Shown here: positions 19,201 through 32,700 of the stretch, piece after piece
Numbering within the stretch: the stretch's first letter is position 1
How the letters are laid out: each line of letters begins with the position of its first letter
Assembly (NCBI GenBank): GCA_003991915.1
Contig: RQTK01000016.1
Location: 505,242-569,241, forward strand
Reading direction: 5' to 3'
From: Elysia chlorotica
Taxonomy: Eukaryota > Mollusca > Gastropoda > Plakobranchidae
DNA: 64,000 bases
The notes under the pieces: generated by a model
Databases searched by the model: none
What the model was told of the DNA's origin: nothing
Seen by the model: the letters and a program-made list of their open reading frames with translations, nothing else
Made by a program: the position numbers and the translations under genes

Positions 19201-20150
19201 TTGCAAGAGTTTATCATCAATTGGCTGTCTGGTTGGACAAGTACCTGATGGTGTCACGTGACAATTTAAAAATTACTAAAATTAGGGATGGGCAACGACT
19301 ACTATTGTTTAGTAATGCATGGGGATGGGCTATAAGATCAGCAATATAAGAAAACAATTAAAAGCTGAAGATATTCTTAAAATCATATACAATTTCTTTA
19401 TTTAGTGTACACTAGTTTAAATTTTCAAAATACATGCAATTCCTACCCCTTAAATTTTCACAAATCAAAAACACACCTATATTCTTTTCCTTGTCTCACT
19501 TTTTATAGGACAAAATTTGTTGCAAGTCTCGTAAAACACCAGGTTCTCCAAGTCCATGCTCCCCCAAGTTATATTTGCGGCTGCCAACATCGGGCATCAT
19601 GTGCACCGGTTTGAAATGAGCGTGAATATGTCGCATCATGTGGCTCTGTTGTCTCCTTTCTTGAAAATGTTAAATGGAAGTTTAGACAAGGAAGTGTGCC
19701 TAAGGTTTAGAATTAACTTTCTGATTTTATTATTGCCAAATCTAAATTTCAACTTACAAGAATGCCTTTTGTGTTTAATCCTCCAAAGTCAAAAGACTTA
19801 ATTCAAATGCATAATTCTTAGCTTCATTACTTTTCTGCTTAAAATAAAATAGGTTGAATTGTGGAAAGCTACCAACAGTTCTTTTTTGGGAACAATAAAT
19901 TTTGGAATGAATGTCAGCTGTGCGAGAAAAAACGTTTTCATTTATTTCAGCTTTACAAACATGCTGCTTATGATCCTTGGTCTGAGACAAGATTTATACT
20001 GGTCGTCTGTGAGAGTCGTTGGATTGCTACCCCCATACTACGGTTTTAAATTTGTTTGCGAAATATGGTATCGTAAAAGCGCCATTTTAATTTGAACAAT
20101 TTTCATAAACTCTTAAATTTTTTTTGGTCAAATCATTTCCAAGGCATTGA
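16251..20150. other. Mostly single-copy-looking DNA with weak exon-like ORFs
   Basis: No repeats stand out. Three open frames read like protein but match nothing I know: minus 18298-18029 (contains TTFAVVTYSDSEAQTFKYF and LQLIGVPEEEQ), plus 19136-19349 (after a TTTTTAG acceptor; contains LQWSAEIDFTHGLTGNW) and plus 19861-20049 (contains YDPWSETRFILVV). At this AT content such frames also arise by chance. Confidence 0.3.
18029..18298 (-). CDS. Unidentified open frame, possible exon
   Basis: Open for about 90 codons on the minus strand, from just after a stop near 18298 to a stop at 18029. It includes NHKSVHTTFAVVTYSDSEA and later LQLIGVPEEEQSRFCKFKG. Balanced amino-acid composition and no low complexity distinguish it from most frames here. 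There are no clear splice sites and no recognised family, so it is low-confidence. Confidence 0.15.
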   Translation of the reverse strand, partial: LIKIKYKGNNFFGNHKSVHTTFAVVTYSDSEAQTFKYFITFIRLNCKLKSTLSSCNGQDLQLIGVPEEEQSRFCKFKGTHATFLLTAQV

Positions 20151-20159
20151 TCTTTGTGT

Positions 20160-20400
20160 GCATGGGGGGCGTGGTAGCCCTGGGATAGAACATATAATCC
20201 GATGGAGGTCCGTGGTTCGAGCCCCCTACTGGTTGGGTCGGTGTCAGTTTAATGTGACCGACAGAGACAGGAGTCGTGGTATCCCCACCCTGTCTTCTGT
20301 GTGGCAACACATAAAATTGTTAGACGCCAGTCTTCCGTCCACAATTATAGCCTAGTATAAAGTGCTAATGTTGGGCGTTAAAACCAGCTCAACTCAACTT
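20160..20400 (+). mobile_element. tRNA-derived SINE
   Basis: Same family as 13.25 kb: GGGGGGCGTGGTAGCCC head, B box GTGGTTCGAGCCCC (20212-20225), core CTACTGGTTGGGTCGGTGTC and AATGTGACCGACAGAGACAG, 3' end CTAATGTTGGGCGTTAAAAC. The 3' central part is slightly shortened. Confidence 0.87.
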
Positions 20401-20552
20401 GTGGATACAAAATATAACATGTCATTCTCTAGAAATAATTTGATTTCCCATTAGATCTTGTTTTGAAATGCACTTCAAATCTAAGTTATACATTTAAATT
20501 TAAATTAAGTACAAAATGTTGCAATATGCTGTGTTTCTGTCAGTTTCTATAG

Positions 20553-20690
20553 AAAATTCGCTCTGTGCAGCTACATGTACCTTATGGTGACGAAGGCTCA
20601 TGGAAACAGGTCTTCACAGATCTCACCATTGGTTTACACGAATCGGCGGCTATAAACTTGGTTTGGCAACTTTGTACTAAGTTGTTTTAA
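20553..20690 (+). CDS. Unidentified open frame, possible exon
   Basis: Reads QLHVPYGDEGSWKQVFTD, then LTIGLHESAAINLVWQLC, and stops at 20688-20690. CTCTGTGCAG (20561-20570) could serve as an acceptor just before CTACATGTA. It looks like conserved protein in composition, but I cannot name a family, and no donor is evident before the stop. If real it would be a terminal exon. Confidence 0.18.
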   Translation, partial: KIRSVQLHVPYGDEGSWKQVFTDLTIGLHESAAINLVWQLCTKLF

Positions 20691-21389
20691 GATCTCAAAT
20701 GTGTATTCCTATAAAAAAATGAATCCCATCTGACCTCTTATAAAATAGTAATTTTGCCAGAGAGTTGGCATCTTCAGTAAACTAATACTAGCAAACTTGA
20801 ACTTGTAAATTGTCACATTACAAGAAAATTATCATCTAATTTTAGATGAAGCCTTTATACTATACTTTTAGAAATAATACATCATAATCTATAATTCCAT
20901 TAAAAGTAGTTTTATCACCTGTCCAATTCACTGTAAACTCGAGTGATTTGGGTTAGGTCTATGCCAAAATGCCTTTTTGTCTGTCTCTAGAGAAGCATTA
21001 TTGCGGTTTCTTTTGGATCTTAATGGAATGCTGCTGCGAATGGTTACCCGTAGCGAGTGACAAAACTTCATGCAGTGTTTGGACAACTGCATCAATATAT
21101 CTGGTTTGAAATTGTGTTGTACACTACATGAATACATATCAACTGAATTAATTTAATTCTATAATTAGTTTGAGTGTCGCTGACGTTAATTCTGATTTGT
21201 CAGGTTGCATTTAGGCATCTCCTTTCCTCCTTTAGTGAGAAAGGCGGATACATTGCTTTGCAAAAGGAGTGCTTCTATGTACAGCCATCTCAAATTCTTA
21301 CCTACAGAACTAAGTTATTTATGAATCGTGTAATGGTTAAAAATATTTTTGTATAAACATTAGATTCTTACACTTCTTTAATTGTTAGA

Positions 21390-24300
21390 CTAGTTAGGTA
21401 TGTGCACACATATTTGTTCTCTTTCCTATCAGTCTCCTAAATAGGGCTTGGATACAAGTGGTTCCTTGTGCGTCATTGCCACATCAGGCCATCATAAGAT
21501 CTAAGTCTTGGGTCAAGTCGCAGGAAGCTCAGCCAATTACCTGAAAATTAAGAAAGATAGGCAGCCTCATTCTATGCTGATGGCGTAATGAAGAAGGATG
21601 CACGTTAACGCTGAGCTTTGCCAGAATCTTCCCCCTCCACTGCATGGCGCTCCAGATACTTAGTTAAAAAATCCTCTCCATGAGATCTTGGTAACCGTTT
21701 TATTAATTGACTGTGAAAACAAAGGTACTGTCGATTCACTTTGCAAATTTAAAGGTAAAAAATTGTCTTACAAGTACATTCAAAAGATATACTCTTGCAG
21801 ACACTTTGCACTAAAATCAACAATTGGAGAACTGTTTGTTGAATTGGTTATGTGCACACTTTTTTCGAACCTTAAAGGAAAACCTGCCTCCGTGTGGTTG
21901 CTCTTGTGATACAAACGGCACTTACAAGCAAGATTAGTAAATATTGAACAATACGCTTTGGTTTGACTTCTACTAAAATAGTTTTTTAAAAGCAAAGTAT
22001 AGATATCGAGCGTTTTAGGGCTTCTGCCTCAAAATTCCCTTGTATTGTATCTTTTATTTGCATTTTTTTTTCAAATCGAAACTTCCTTGGCAGTGGATTA
22101 ACAAAAGAGTTCTTAGCATTAGGCTTTCTTGTGTGCAAATGCTTTGTTTTCATCTAAGCTACTAGATAGTCATGTGGTGCAGAAAGTGAGGATGCCATTT
22201 GCCAGGTGTATTGGGGCAAGTTTGCTGGATGCTGGTGAATGTCTTCAGTAGTGATGAGACAAGTTCTTCGAAGCTGCTGGACATTTCATTAAAAAGTTGG
22301 GAAACCTCAGGTTGGGAAGTGGGTCTGGTCTTATGATAGACTTCTTGATATAAGGTGATGGCGTTCTAAGTTTACATGCCGAGATTTACTATGGTAACTT
22401 TCTCTTCCACAATTTTGCAATTTTGATCAAGCAATTAATTCTAACTAGTTCTAAAACCCCTTATTTGTTTTAATAAATATTTAATATCTGTACTGCTTCT
22501 TTATTCTTGGCTATTTTTTTTAAACAATCTTAAGCTCCTTGGCATATGTTAATGTATCTAAACTGGATTTGAAGTTTACTAAACGTCTTAGTGTACTGAT
22601 AGGCTTTTTTGTGCATATGCTTTGTGTCATCTGAGTTGTTAGACGGTCACGCGGCGCGGAAAGGGAGGATGCCAGGTGTATTTGGGCGTCTGCTGCTCTT
22701 CTATAGAGTTTGCTGTGTGGCGCTGGTGAACAAGGTCTTAAGTGATGGGCCAAGTCGCTGGAAACTACCGACTGTTTAAATGAAAATGTACGATAAGACA
22801 GTCTGCACTTCATGATGGGCCGCCTAATCTATGGTGATGGTGTATAAAACAGGGATGCGTGCTCATGTTGAGATTTACTACGGAAACTTTGTCCTCCGCG
22901 ATGTTGATAGCACTGCAGTTGGTTATCCAGGTGACTTTAAGTCTGTTTATCATTAAATATTTTTCATTAGATTTCTGTAACCGTTTGATGAATTGACAGT
23001 TTTAAATGTTAAAGTAAAATCTAGTCCCTCTGCAAATTTAAATGGTAAAAAATGTCTGTTTTATTGATGGAAATTTAAAATTCACTCTTGCAAAGACTTT
23101 GCACTGAAAGAAAAAATATCCGAGGATTTCCACATTATTTTTTTCTGTGTTTGTTAGTTAGGTTTGTGCACGCTTCTTTTTTTCCTCTTCTGTCAGTCTC
23201 TAAAGGATGACCTGCCTTCAAGTGGTTGCTCCTATATGATAGAAACATTCCTAAAATTGAAAATGTAGGAAACCTCCGTGGTTGCTCCTATATGATAGAA
23301 ACATTCCTAAAATTGAAAATGTAGGAAATCTCCGATATGGCATTGGCTCTGCACTTCCCGATGGGCCACCTTATTCTACAGCGATGGCATAGTAAACATG
23401 GATGCACATGCATACCGGGATCTACTACGGAAACTTTCTCTTCCCCGATGTTGATAGCACTGCAGTTGGTTAGCCAGGTGACTTCGACAGTCCAGCATTG
23501 AATTTTTCACATTAAATCTCTTAATCGTTCGATGAATTGATACCATTTTTACTGTTAAACTTAAAGTAATTTAATGTTTCAAGTAAATTTAAAATTACTC
23601 TATTCCAAATAATTTGCATTTTACTGATATCGGAGGAAAAATACATCAATTTCTCGCTGTTTGTTAGGGTTAGGTTTGCGCAAGCTTCTTTTTTCTCTCT
23701 TCTGTCAGTTTCTAAAGGAAGACCTGCCTTCAAGATGTTGCTTGTGTGTGATAGAAACATCCCCAGTTACAAACAACAGATATGTAAATAATTGAGCCTT
23801 TGGTTTGATTTAACCCTTTTTTTTTTTACAAATTGAGCATTTTAATTGATCCTACTTCTAAAATCCTGAAATGAAATGTCCTAATAAATATTTCATATCT
23901 GTACTGCTTCTTTATTCTTGGCTATATTTTAACAATCTTAAGCCTCCTTGGCATATGTTAATGTATCTAAACTGGATTTGAAGTTTACTAAATTAAACGT
24001 CTTAGTGTACTGTTAGGCTTTTTTGTGCATATGCTTTGTGTCATCTGAGTTGTTAGACGGTCACGCGGCGCGGAAAGGGAGGATGCCAGGTGTATTTGGG
24101 CGTCTGCTGCTCTTCTATAGAGTTTGCTGTGTGGCGCTGGTGAACAAGGTCTTAAGTGATGGGCCAAGTCGCTGGAAACTACCGACTGTTTAAATGAAAA
24201 TGTACGATAAGACAGCGAGTCTGCACTTTATGATGGACCGCCTAATCTATGGTGATGGTGTATGAAACAGGGATGCGTGCTCATGTTGAGATTTACTACG

Positions 24301-25110
24301 GAAACTTTGTCCTCCGCGATGTTGATAGCACTGCAGTTGTTATCCAGGTGACTTTTAGTCTGTTTATCATTAAATATTTTTCATTAGATTTCTGTAATCG
24401 TTTGATGAATTGACAGTTTTAAATGTTAAAGTAAAATCTAGTCCCTCTGCAAATTTAAATGGTAAAAAATATCTAATTGATGGAAATTTAAAATTCACTC
24501 TTGCAAAGACTTTGCACTGAAAGAAGAATTCTGTAATCGTTTGATGAATTGACAGTTTTAAATGTTAAAGTAAAATCTAGTCCCTCTGCAAATTTAAACG
24601 GTAAAAAATGTCTGTTTAATTGATCTTGGTTTGACTTTCTCTAACTTGATATTTGAAAGTGAAAAGCAGAGTTCAATATTAGATATTTTGTTAGGATTTC
24701 CTTTTCCTTTTATCAAATAAGTTACATTTTTTTTTTAAATTTTAAATAATTCTTGGCAAATAATTTAACCATACTCACAAGTAAACCAAGAAGGTGTTAA
24801 ATCTAAGTTTTTACTCAACTGAAGCAATTGTGATAGGGTTAGGCTTTTTTCTGTGCAAATGCTTTGCTTTCGTCTGAGCTGCTAGATGGTCTTGTAGTGT
24901 GGGATGTCTGGGTGCCAGGAGTTGTGTTGAGCATCTACAAACTTGGGTGTGATGTGTGGCCATGGTGCAAGAGAGGATCTGCAGCCAAGCAGTGACTGAA
25001 AGTGGCGTTTGCAGTGCTGGACCAGCATCTATGTAGGATTGAGTCTGCACCTGGTGAAGAACTGAGGGAGGTGATGGGGGTTCCTGCCCAGGGGCATGCT
25101 TGAGGCCTGA
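21390..25110 (+). repeat. Decayed tandem array, unit about 1.4 kb
   Basis: Three modules recur in order. Module i begins TAATCGTTTGATGAATTGAC (copies near 21691, 22978, 23518, 24391, 24535). Module ii contains TTAGGTTTGTGCACGCTTC and TCAGTCTCTAAAGG (near 21395, 21835, 23155, 23660). Module iii contains GCATATGTTAATGTATC, GTTAGACGGTCACGCGGCG and CTACGGAAACTTTGTCC (22090, 22536, 23330 partial, 23946, 24830). The pair 22474-23110 / 23884-24510 is near-identical. Short frames in it are broken and differ between copies, so I call it non-coding. The source element is unknown. Confidence 0.8.
23222..23333. repeat. 56-bp tandem duplication
   Basis: GTGGTTGCTCCTATATGATA begins at 23222 and again at 23278. 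The two 56-bp units differ only in their last few bases. This is a recent local duplication inside the larger array. Confidence 0.93.
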
Positions 25111-25850
25111 TCAAGACGTGGACACAAAAAATTTTACTTGGCTTTGTCATGTTCTATGTAGCAGAGGCGTAGCAAATTGTACCAACAGAATTTTTGCATA
25201 AGTACCGTATACAGTGTAACGATACAGGTCATTTGACATTCTACCATTGGGGATAATGCTATACTTTTCTCTTTACTCTTTATCCTCAACTGATCGCTTT
25301 TGTATAAGCGATGTAAGCTAGATAAGTTGTTTATCACCCTACCCTAGAACTATATATATCTATTTATATTACTTCAGTCCATATTGATTAGCTGCTTATA
25401 GGGAATTGTTCTCACATAGATGTGCCTCCACTGTAATATTTACATGGATTTTTTTCCCTCTGTACTCGCCTCTTGACTCTTATCTATATAAAACTTGCAG
25501 ATGGTTTGATTTTTTTGTTTGATTTTTTAGAATAAAAATCTCATTTCACTCCATAGAAATCCAGACTAGTACACTATTTTTATTCTGGTGGTTTGTCCTT
25601 GTATTTTTCAATATCTAAGAACTTGGCAATTGTCACTGCACTTCTTGTACCATAACATACAACATTGTCCCATTAACGACGTAGAAGCATCTTTTAACCC
25701 CTCAAAAGTATGACACTTTTTCATCGGAAAAGAAATCTGTACCTTGCTTTCAAACCTTTAGAGAGCATATTTACTTATGTTAGTCCTCAGTGCCTGTTCA
25801 CTGCTGAGCTATTTTGAAGCACATTGGTGTGTATAATACATGTAAAACTT
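25111..25850. other. Unassigned intergenic sequence
   Basis: AT-rich. The part from 25735 (ACCTTGCTTTCAAACC through TTAGTCCTCAGTGCC) resembles 60620-60670, and the 57555-57580 and 61870-61890 regions, so it is part of a dispersed repeat. Nothing else is seen. Confidence 0.5.
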
Positions 25851-25854
25851 TGCT

Positions 25855-26040
25855 TGTCATAATCCTACACATGGTTCTTTTAAACCTCGGTATATACCCT
25901 TTACTTTTAACTTTTAAGCAACCTTTTTATGCTTTTACGCTGCTGCTACTAGTTAATGTATTTACTGTCTTAGGATATTGTGGGCGCACTAAAGCCGTTA
26001 AGTGTGCTGACGTGTCTTAAGAACAAACTCACTCACTTTC
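25855..26040 (+). repeat. Dispersed repeat C, copy 1
   Basis: Shares TCCTACACATGG-TCTTTTA, ACCCTTTACTTTTAA, GCAACCTTTTTATGCTTTTA and a 3' end AACAAACTCACTCAC with copies near 29484, 55040 and 63786 (the last truncated). Possibly a SINE or MITE body. No Pol III boxes found. Confidence 0.6.
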
Positions 26041-26080
26041 ACAACATATTGGCTGAACTTGCCCTGTATTTCTATCCTTT

Positions 26081-29040
26081 TCCATTTAATCCCCAATCTC
26101 TCATATTAAACATGCAAGCGTAACCTGAGTGCACATATGTGGACATGAATGTTGTTGAGACTTAACATTCTTACCCTTTGGCTTAGACTTGGTTTTGTAA
26201 TATACCTACCTTGTGTTATTTCTTTGCAAATCAATTTAGGATTGATTATTAATACATGTACCCTTTTCATTGTTACTAGTGTTATTGCTGCATACTAGTT
26301 AGTCAGTAACTTCATACAATTTATTCGACGTATGCATTCCTAAGATTGGATGGTTGGTTGATTTTACAACATGTTTAATGTAACATCTAGAGGCCACAGT
26401 GTTTGTCGAAAACTGTTACACAAGTACGGTTGCTTAAGCTTCAGTTTTCTTCCTACAATATATATTTTCCTCTATATGCTCAGAAGACACACTTGCATAA
26501 TACCATTTGAAACATTCATTTCTTTGAAACCTTTATAGCTCATAGTCTTACATGAAACTGTATCAATCATAAAAACTATTTTGAAATATCGAAGATGGTA
26601 GACCTACCCAATGCAAATTTTCTCATCCCTATAGATGAATTTAGAAAGAAGATTACAAAGTTGCTGTGAGGTGAAAAAAAATAACCAAACTAATAGTAAT
26701 AGGCCCTAACCGTTTTATTTTACTTCTTCTTCTACACTATGCATAAATCTATCATTACTGGGTTCCATACTAATCATGCATTTTTCTTCTAGTGCGATAC
26801 CTACATTCTTTTTATTTATTCATCTTTGTGAGTCTAATTATTGTGTAGGATGCCATCTCCTCACTGGGTAAACAAGGCTTGTTGATCTTGGACTCTTTAT
26901 CCAAATTCATAAACATTTTCACTTTCCAATCTCTTATTCTTTCTGTGCACTCATTTGAACTAGTAATATCCTACTATCACAACTTTGTTTCAATTCTTTA
27001 TCGTATCTCAATGTTATTACAAGAACTTCGTGCTTGCATGTCCAATTGCTCCATTATCTGGTTAAACAAACACTGTGACGGTCACAAGCCCGTTTTTTTT
27101 TTTTTTTAAATCTGTTCATAAGATTACCGATTTCGTGTAACAATCATTAATTTTATTTTATATTTTCTTAAGTGCTCAGTTATATTTAAAAAAATGATGT
27201 GCCCATAGAGCATAACTGTTGATGCATTTGACATCACACTCCAGTGAATTGTGAAAAAAGAGTTGAAGATGCTTTGAAACAGTGAATGAAAATGGACAAC
27301 CATTGAGTATTCACAATAATGGGCACATTGCCTGCTACCATTTTCTTATTTTTACCCGAAGTTTAAAAAAAGTCTATCCACAAGTTTTGTGTTTTGAGTT
27401 TTTCTCTCCATCATTATCCCCCCCCAACATGACGAGTCTATTGTTGGGTTTGAACCTACATTGTACATGCGCATCAGTTTTACAAGTCCATCATTACTAG
27501 GTTCCACAAGGAATTATGCATTTATTCTTTTATTGCAATACTTACACCTGTCTTTTCATGGCTGTTTTTCCCATTTTAAAATTTATGTCTAGTAAAACTA
27601 GTAAGGTAGTATTAAACTATTATATCCCGTCTCACTCTTAGCTAGATTCTATATTAGAATGGAACTTCCTCCAGCAGTTTTTGCCTTTTTGATAATTTGG
27701 AGTCAAATGTTCGAGCTGTTTACTTTATGACAATGCTATCCGAAAAGGCAATAAAAGTGACGTTGGTCTAAATTATAAACTATCCATCTGTGTCTGTTTA
27801 TATCACATGAAATATAGGAATATATTTCTCTACATGTAAATTGATTGCTGTTGTAGTTGTACAGTACTGTGCTGTTATGCTCATTTGTACTTTTGAGAAC
27901 CTTCATTTACAAAAATATTTCCCACAAAACATACTATGACATGCACTGATTAGTGAAATTATTTGTTACTTGAGGACTGCTTTACATTTTATTTTAATTT
28001 TAATAAAAAAAAAAAATTACACATGAGCATGGCTCGATGAGGAATAGGGTGCCCAGCGTAACCTTGAAACTTGAATCACTCCAAAAATTCAAACCTAACC
28101 CCTCCACCAATTCTTGCTTTGCTAAACTCAGATGACATACTCTTAGAAATTTATACATTAAATTACCATTAGCCAGAAATGGGATTAGCCAGAAATGGGA
28201 TACATCCCAAAATATTTAAATATTAATTATTATAATGTTTATAGATCTAAATAGGTTGCTTCCTTTGACTAAGTAGTAAGTAGCTGATGTTCAATTAGCT
28301 TGTGTAAAGTAAAAAATACACAAGCGTCCAGAGCCTTCAGACTACAGTATGTGTATTTTTCACTTTTTTTTTAGGCATGCACCAAACCAGTGTTCACACC
28401 ATTCTGATTTGCGTGTGCATTTTCGTTGTGTATTTTTCACTCTGATTTTACTCCAGCTTGCACGAAGCAAGGGCCTACATTTTGGTATATAGGCAATTGT
28501 TAATGAAATAAGATGCCAGTCTTAATTTTTTTAATATCCGTGTCTTTTTTCACACATTAAGAAATCAAAAAATTCCTTAACAAATGTGAATTGATTGCTG
28601 TTGCAGTTGTACAGAACTGTTTGCTAGTCATTTGAACTTTTTAAAACCTTGTTAATCGTATACATAATTACAAAACCTATGGTACAAATACATGTAATGT
28701 TTTTGAACATGCAAATTTGCAAATGCAATGATCTATGCAACATTTCTCTGCGGTTGCTATCTAAACCAAAGTATGAGGAATAAGGTACCTAGCACAGTAC
28801 ATGTAGCAGTACCATCCAAATGTAGGGGCACCAATCCTTGCCTTGATACTAAATTTTACTATAGAGTGATACATAAAAATTTTTATTGCTCTAATGTATT
28901 GGTTACGATTAGATCTAGGTTTAAATTCAACATGGAAATGCTTTAGTTTCACTTTAGCTACCCTATGGCTATAGACTTTGACTTCCTGGGACTCGTCCGC
29001 AATATAGTACAATGTATTATAATAACTATAGTATTAATAT
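26081..29040 (+). repeat. Segment A, copy 1 of 3
   Basis: Non-coding segment starting at CTCATATTAAACATGCAAGC. Landmarks in order: GGTTGATTTTACAACATG, AGACACACTTGCATAATACC, TCCTCACTGGGTAAACAAGG, ACTGTGACGGTCACAAGCCC plus T15, GTTCGAGCTGTTTACTTTAT, and a SINE-like 3' end (GACTCGTCCGCAATATAG) at about 28990. It has its own internal duplication (27820-28020 resembles 28570-28700). The same order occurs in copies 2 and 3. Confidence 0.82.
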
Positions 29041-29483
29041 ATGCTCATTGCACCGTTCTATTAGAATGGTTTATAGTTATACTATTTATACCGGGTAGTA
29101 AAATCAGAGGATTTAAGCCTACTTTAAGAAACTCAATGCTTTTTTAACTAAGATTAGTAAGACGTGCGGAACAATTTATGAAAATGTAAAAAAAATAGAT
29201 AAGAAATAACAATTAACATCAAACACCAAAAAAAAAAACTCACGAAAATAAACCAAATGTTTACAAAGATGCCCTATATGTGTTTTTCATAGCATTAGCA
29301 GGGTATCTCATTGTGAATTTTTTTCTCTAAAGACTAATGGTAGGATTCTGAAGAAAAATAATCTTGAGTTTTAGCACATTTCAAATTCATCTCTTATCCT
29401 TCAGCTTTTCCTTTGGCTATCCCACAGTGCCCACGATTTTCGTGGGTTCATATCTAATAGTAGTAGTAAAATATAACTGCGGT

Positions 29484-29745
29484 CCTACACATGGATCTTT
29501 TATTAAGCTACTAATGTACTATACTATGTATTATACATTATATCTTTACTATTACAATGTATTGTATTAACCTTACTTTTTAAGCACAATTTTTATGCTT
29601 TTACTATTCAGAGAAAGGAGTCACCGTTTCTATTAGTATTACTCATAAGTAGGCTATGTATTAACTGTCTCAGGAAACCATTGGCACAATATAGTCGTTA
29701 TCGTTGTTAAACATGTACTGCCATAAAAACAAACTCACTCATTCG
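29484..29745 (+). repeat. Dispersed repeat C, copy 2
   Basis: TCCTACACATGGATCTTTTA through AAAACAAACTCACTCATTC. It differs from copy 1 by an inserted AT-rich stretch. Confidence 0.6.
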
Positions 29746-29759
29746 TGATAGAAAATATT

Positions 29760-32700
29760 TTGAAGTGAACGGTTTACCCATAAAATATTGTTAACAATAT
29801 GTGTATCTGCTTGAAAATATTCTTGCATTGATGATTTACTTCTTTAAAATAGCTCCTATTACAGTATATTATTACTACTTAGTCCTGATGACTTTTTAAT
29901 TAAGATGGATCTTTTATTAAGCTACTGAAAATATTGTTAAAATACTGTAAAACTGCTTTTCGCCCCTGGAAACAAGTACATGTAACATTATATTACAACA
30001 CTTCTGCATGTAGCCTACAGGTGAAAAGGTCGTGACTTTAAGGTTTGAGGGTAAATGGTTTACTCCTTGAAAATACTGTTAAGATGTTTCACGCTTTGAA
30101 AATACATGTACATGTAAAATTGTGTTGCATGGGTGGTTTATCGGATATTATTATCACTTAAAAATATTGTAAAAACGATGGTGTAACGCCTGAAAATGAA
30201 AACATTTTTTTTTAAATAAGAAAAGGATTTACCATTTGTTAAGAAGATAATTAATTTAATTATGAAACATTGTTTATTTATATGATGATGAGTTACTGCT
30301 TGAAAATTACTGCTAGTTTAATGTTTTATCATATAAAAACGTTCTTTAAGAGGATTGTTTGCCACTTACCTACTAGTACTACAATATATGCGAACAAATA
30401 TTTACCTACTACTACCATTATTGGTAATGAATGAAGGATGGTGTTTTACATTTGTTATTGGATAGAAAGAATGATTACCAGCGGCTTAAATTTTCAAAAT
30501 CATATGTTTCTCTATTATAATTATGATAGGACATGTGCATAGGCTAGTCGGTTCAAATGAATGATTTACTGATTTCTATAATTCGTTAAGATAAAATTTT
30601 ACGATACACGTGCATGTATTTAGTTGGCTAGTAATACATGAACATTGTTCAAATTAATTTTGTAATAAGATGGTATTTACTGCATCTGGTTGAAATTACA
30701 AACATACATGTGCATCATACATGTATTATTTAAGTCGGATTTTTAATTACAGTTGTGCAGACTATGATCTACCGCTTGATACAGTGTATCGTTTTTGTTG
30801 ATTATGGTGCTATCCAATGAGGATACATTTGCGGATGTAATATTTACATGTAGAAAATGCGAAATCGTGGTTTACCGCTTGAAATAATACATTAATTTTG
30901 GTCAAATAGACCATAAAATCATGGTTCAGGTCTTAAAATAATACATGTACAAATGTACTAGTAGTGAATTAGGACGATTGTTTAGTTATTTATTTAACAG
31001 AACATATAACACTATTTTGGTTTGCAGTTTAGGATGACGATGTTTTGCTGCTTTAAACTGCAAGTAAAGTTGTACAGAAGATCTATAACCGGTTAAAAAT
31101 AAAATAAATGGTTTACCGCTGGAATAATTGTGGAGTAGAATGATGGTGTAACATTTGTAATTGTCTAATACTATAGATAAGCGACTGAATTATCACTTAG
31201 AATTGTTTTTTAGCCTCTAATTATATGCCCGGTAGGAAAAATGAATTTTTGCGCCTAAAATTTGAAATAGAATTTGGTATACATGTACATGTAGTTTTAG
31301 TACATTGGGTAGAAAATTTGTTCGTGTGTTTGCCGCTTGAAATTACTACATGGACATTGTGCGAAGTATATGTCTTACTATGCTAAGACATAAAAATATA
31401 TACAGGACGGTGGTTATGAATGTATGATGGCGTTCAACCGATACATGTCAGATATTGCATAAAAATTAAAATGATAATCTGCGGCTTCAAATTTTGTGCA
31501 TTTCCCCCCTCTCTCTATTGTAATACATGTATAATACTTTACTACCGTAGCGCATATAGCTCTGTAAGCTGATTGCTTTACTGCTTTATATAAGATTACA
31601 TTTAGGATAAAAGTTCACTTTACATACATTCAGGTTAAATGTAGTTACATACATATACACTGTTTGAATTGATATATATATACATGTACACTGTTTGAAT
31701 TATATTGTTACTAAGAGGCTTTTTACTAGTAATACTACATACAATGTAGTTGGAATACATGTGATATTTTAGTAGGATTTTTCAATAATAGCTGTGAAGG
31801 ACTATGATTTGCCGCATGAAATCTTGTTTGTGCATTATGTTATTTAAATACGATACATGGGCTGATGTAATATATCCATCTAGAAAAGTATAAATCATGT
31901 TCTACCACTTAAAATACATTTGATACGATACTGACTGATATTTATCCGTTCGTTTTATAAGTAAGACATACATAATTATATATACAGGACGGTGGTTATG
32001 AATGTATGATGGCGTTCAACCGATACATGTCAGATATTGCATAAAATCTGCGGCTTCTCTATTGTAAATTGTAATATACTACTTTACTACCGTAGCGCAT
32101 ATAGCTCGGTAAGCTGATTGCTTTACTGTTTTATATAAGATTAAATTTAGGATAAAAGTTCACATTACATACATATGATTTGGTTAGCATAGTGTTAAGG
32201 GATTGAAATATGTGATTTCAGTAAGATATCGCCTCGGCGCTTTAGATAAAAAGTACGATACATGGTCTTAGAAAGAATAAATTCTTAGCCAGTAGATTTA
32301 AGTGGATGGATAGATTTTACTTTAGGTTATTGAAATAATAGTCGTTTAGGTTGCTGGTTAAGTACTCTAATGTTACAGTATTCCGATAAGATGATATTTT
32401 CGCGTTGAAACGATTATATAATGTTATGCCTGTTGCTGATTTAACTTAAGGATATAAACTGTTATTAAAATACATGTAGGCCTATCGGTTTAGGATTTGG
32501 CAAATAGGATGAATCATAGTCAAGTGATCAATATAGTTACTAGTTAGTAGAAGAACTTTTTTTTGATGTAAAAAATTTGATAGTTTACTAGTGTTCCAAT
32601 AATATTGCAATAGGATGATGGTTTAGCGCTTAAAGTAATGAATGATCGTTAAGCCATAAAAAACGCCAGGTTGTGTATTATTTATCCGGTAGTTTTATAT

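Noticed and set aside
22520..22813. 97-codon minus-strand frame in the tandem array
   Set aside because: Broken in sister copies of the array, and no recognised domain.
24811..25150. Overlapping 79- and 71-codon minus-strand frames
   Set aside because: They lie in a diverged module iii copy. The two frames overlap each other and neither is kept in other copies.
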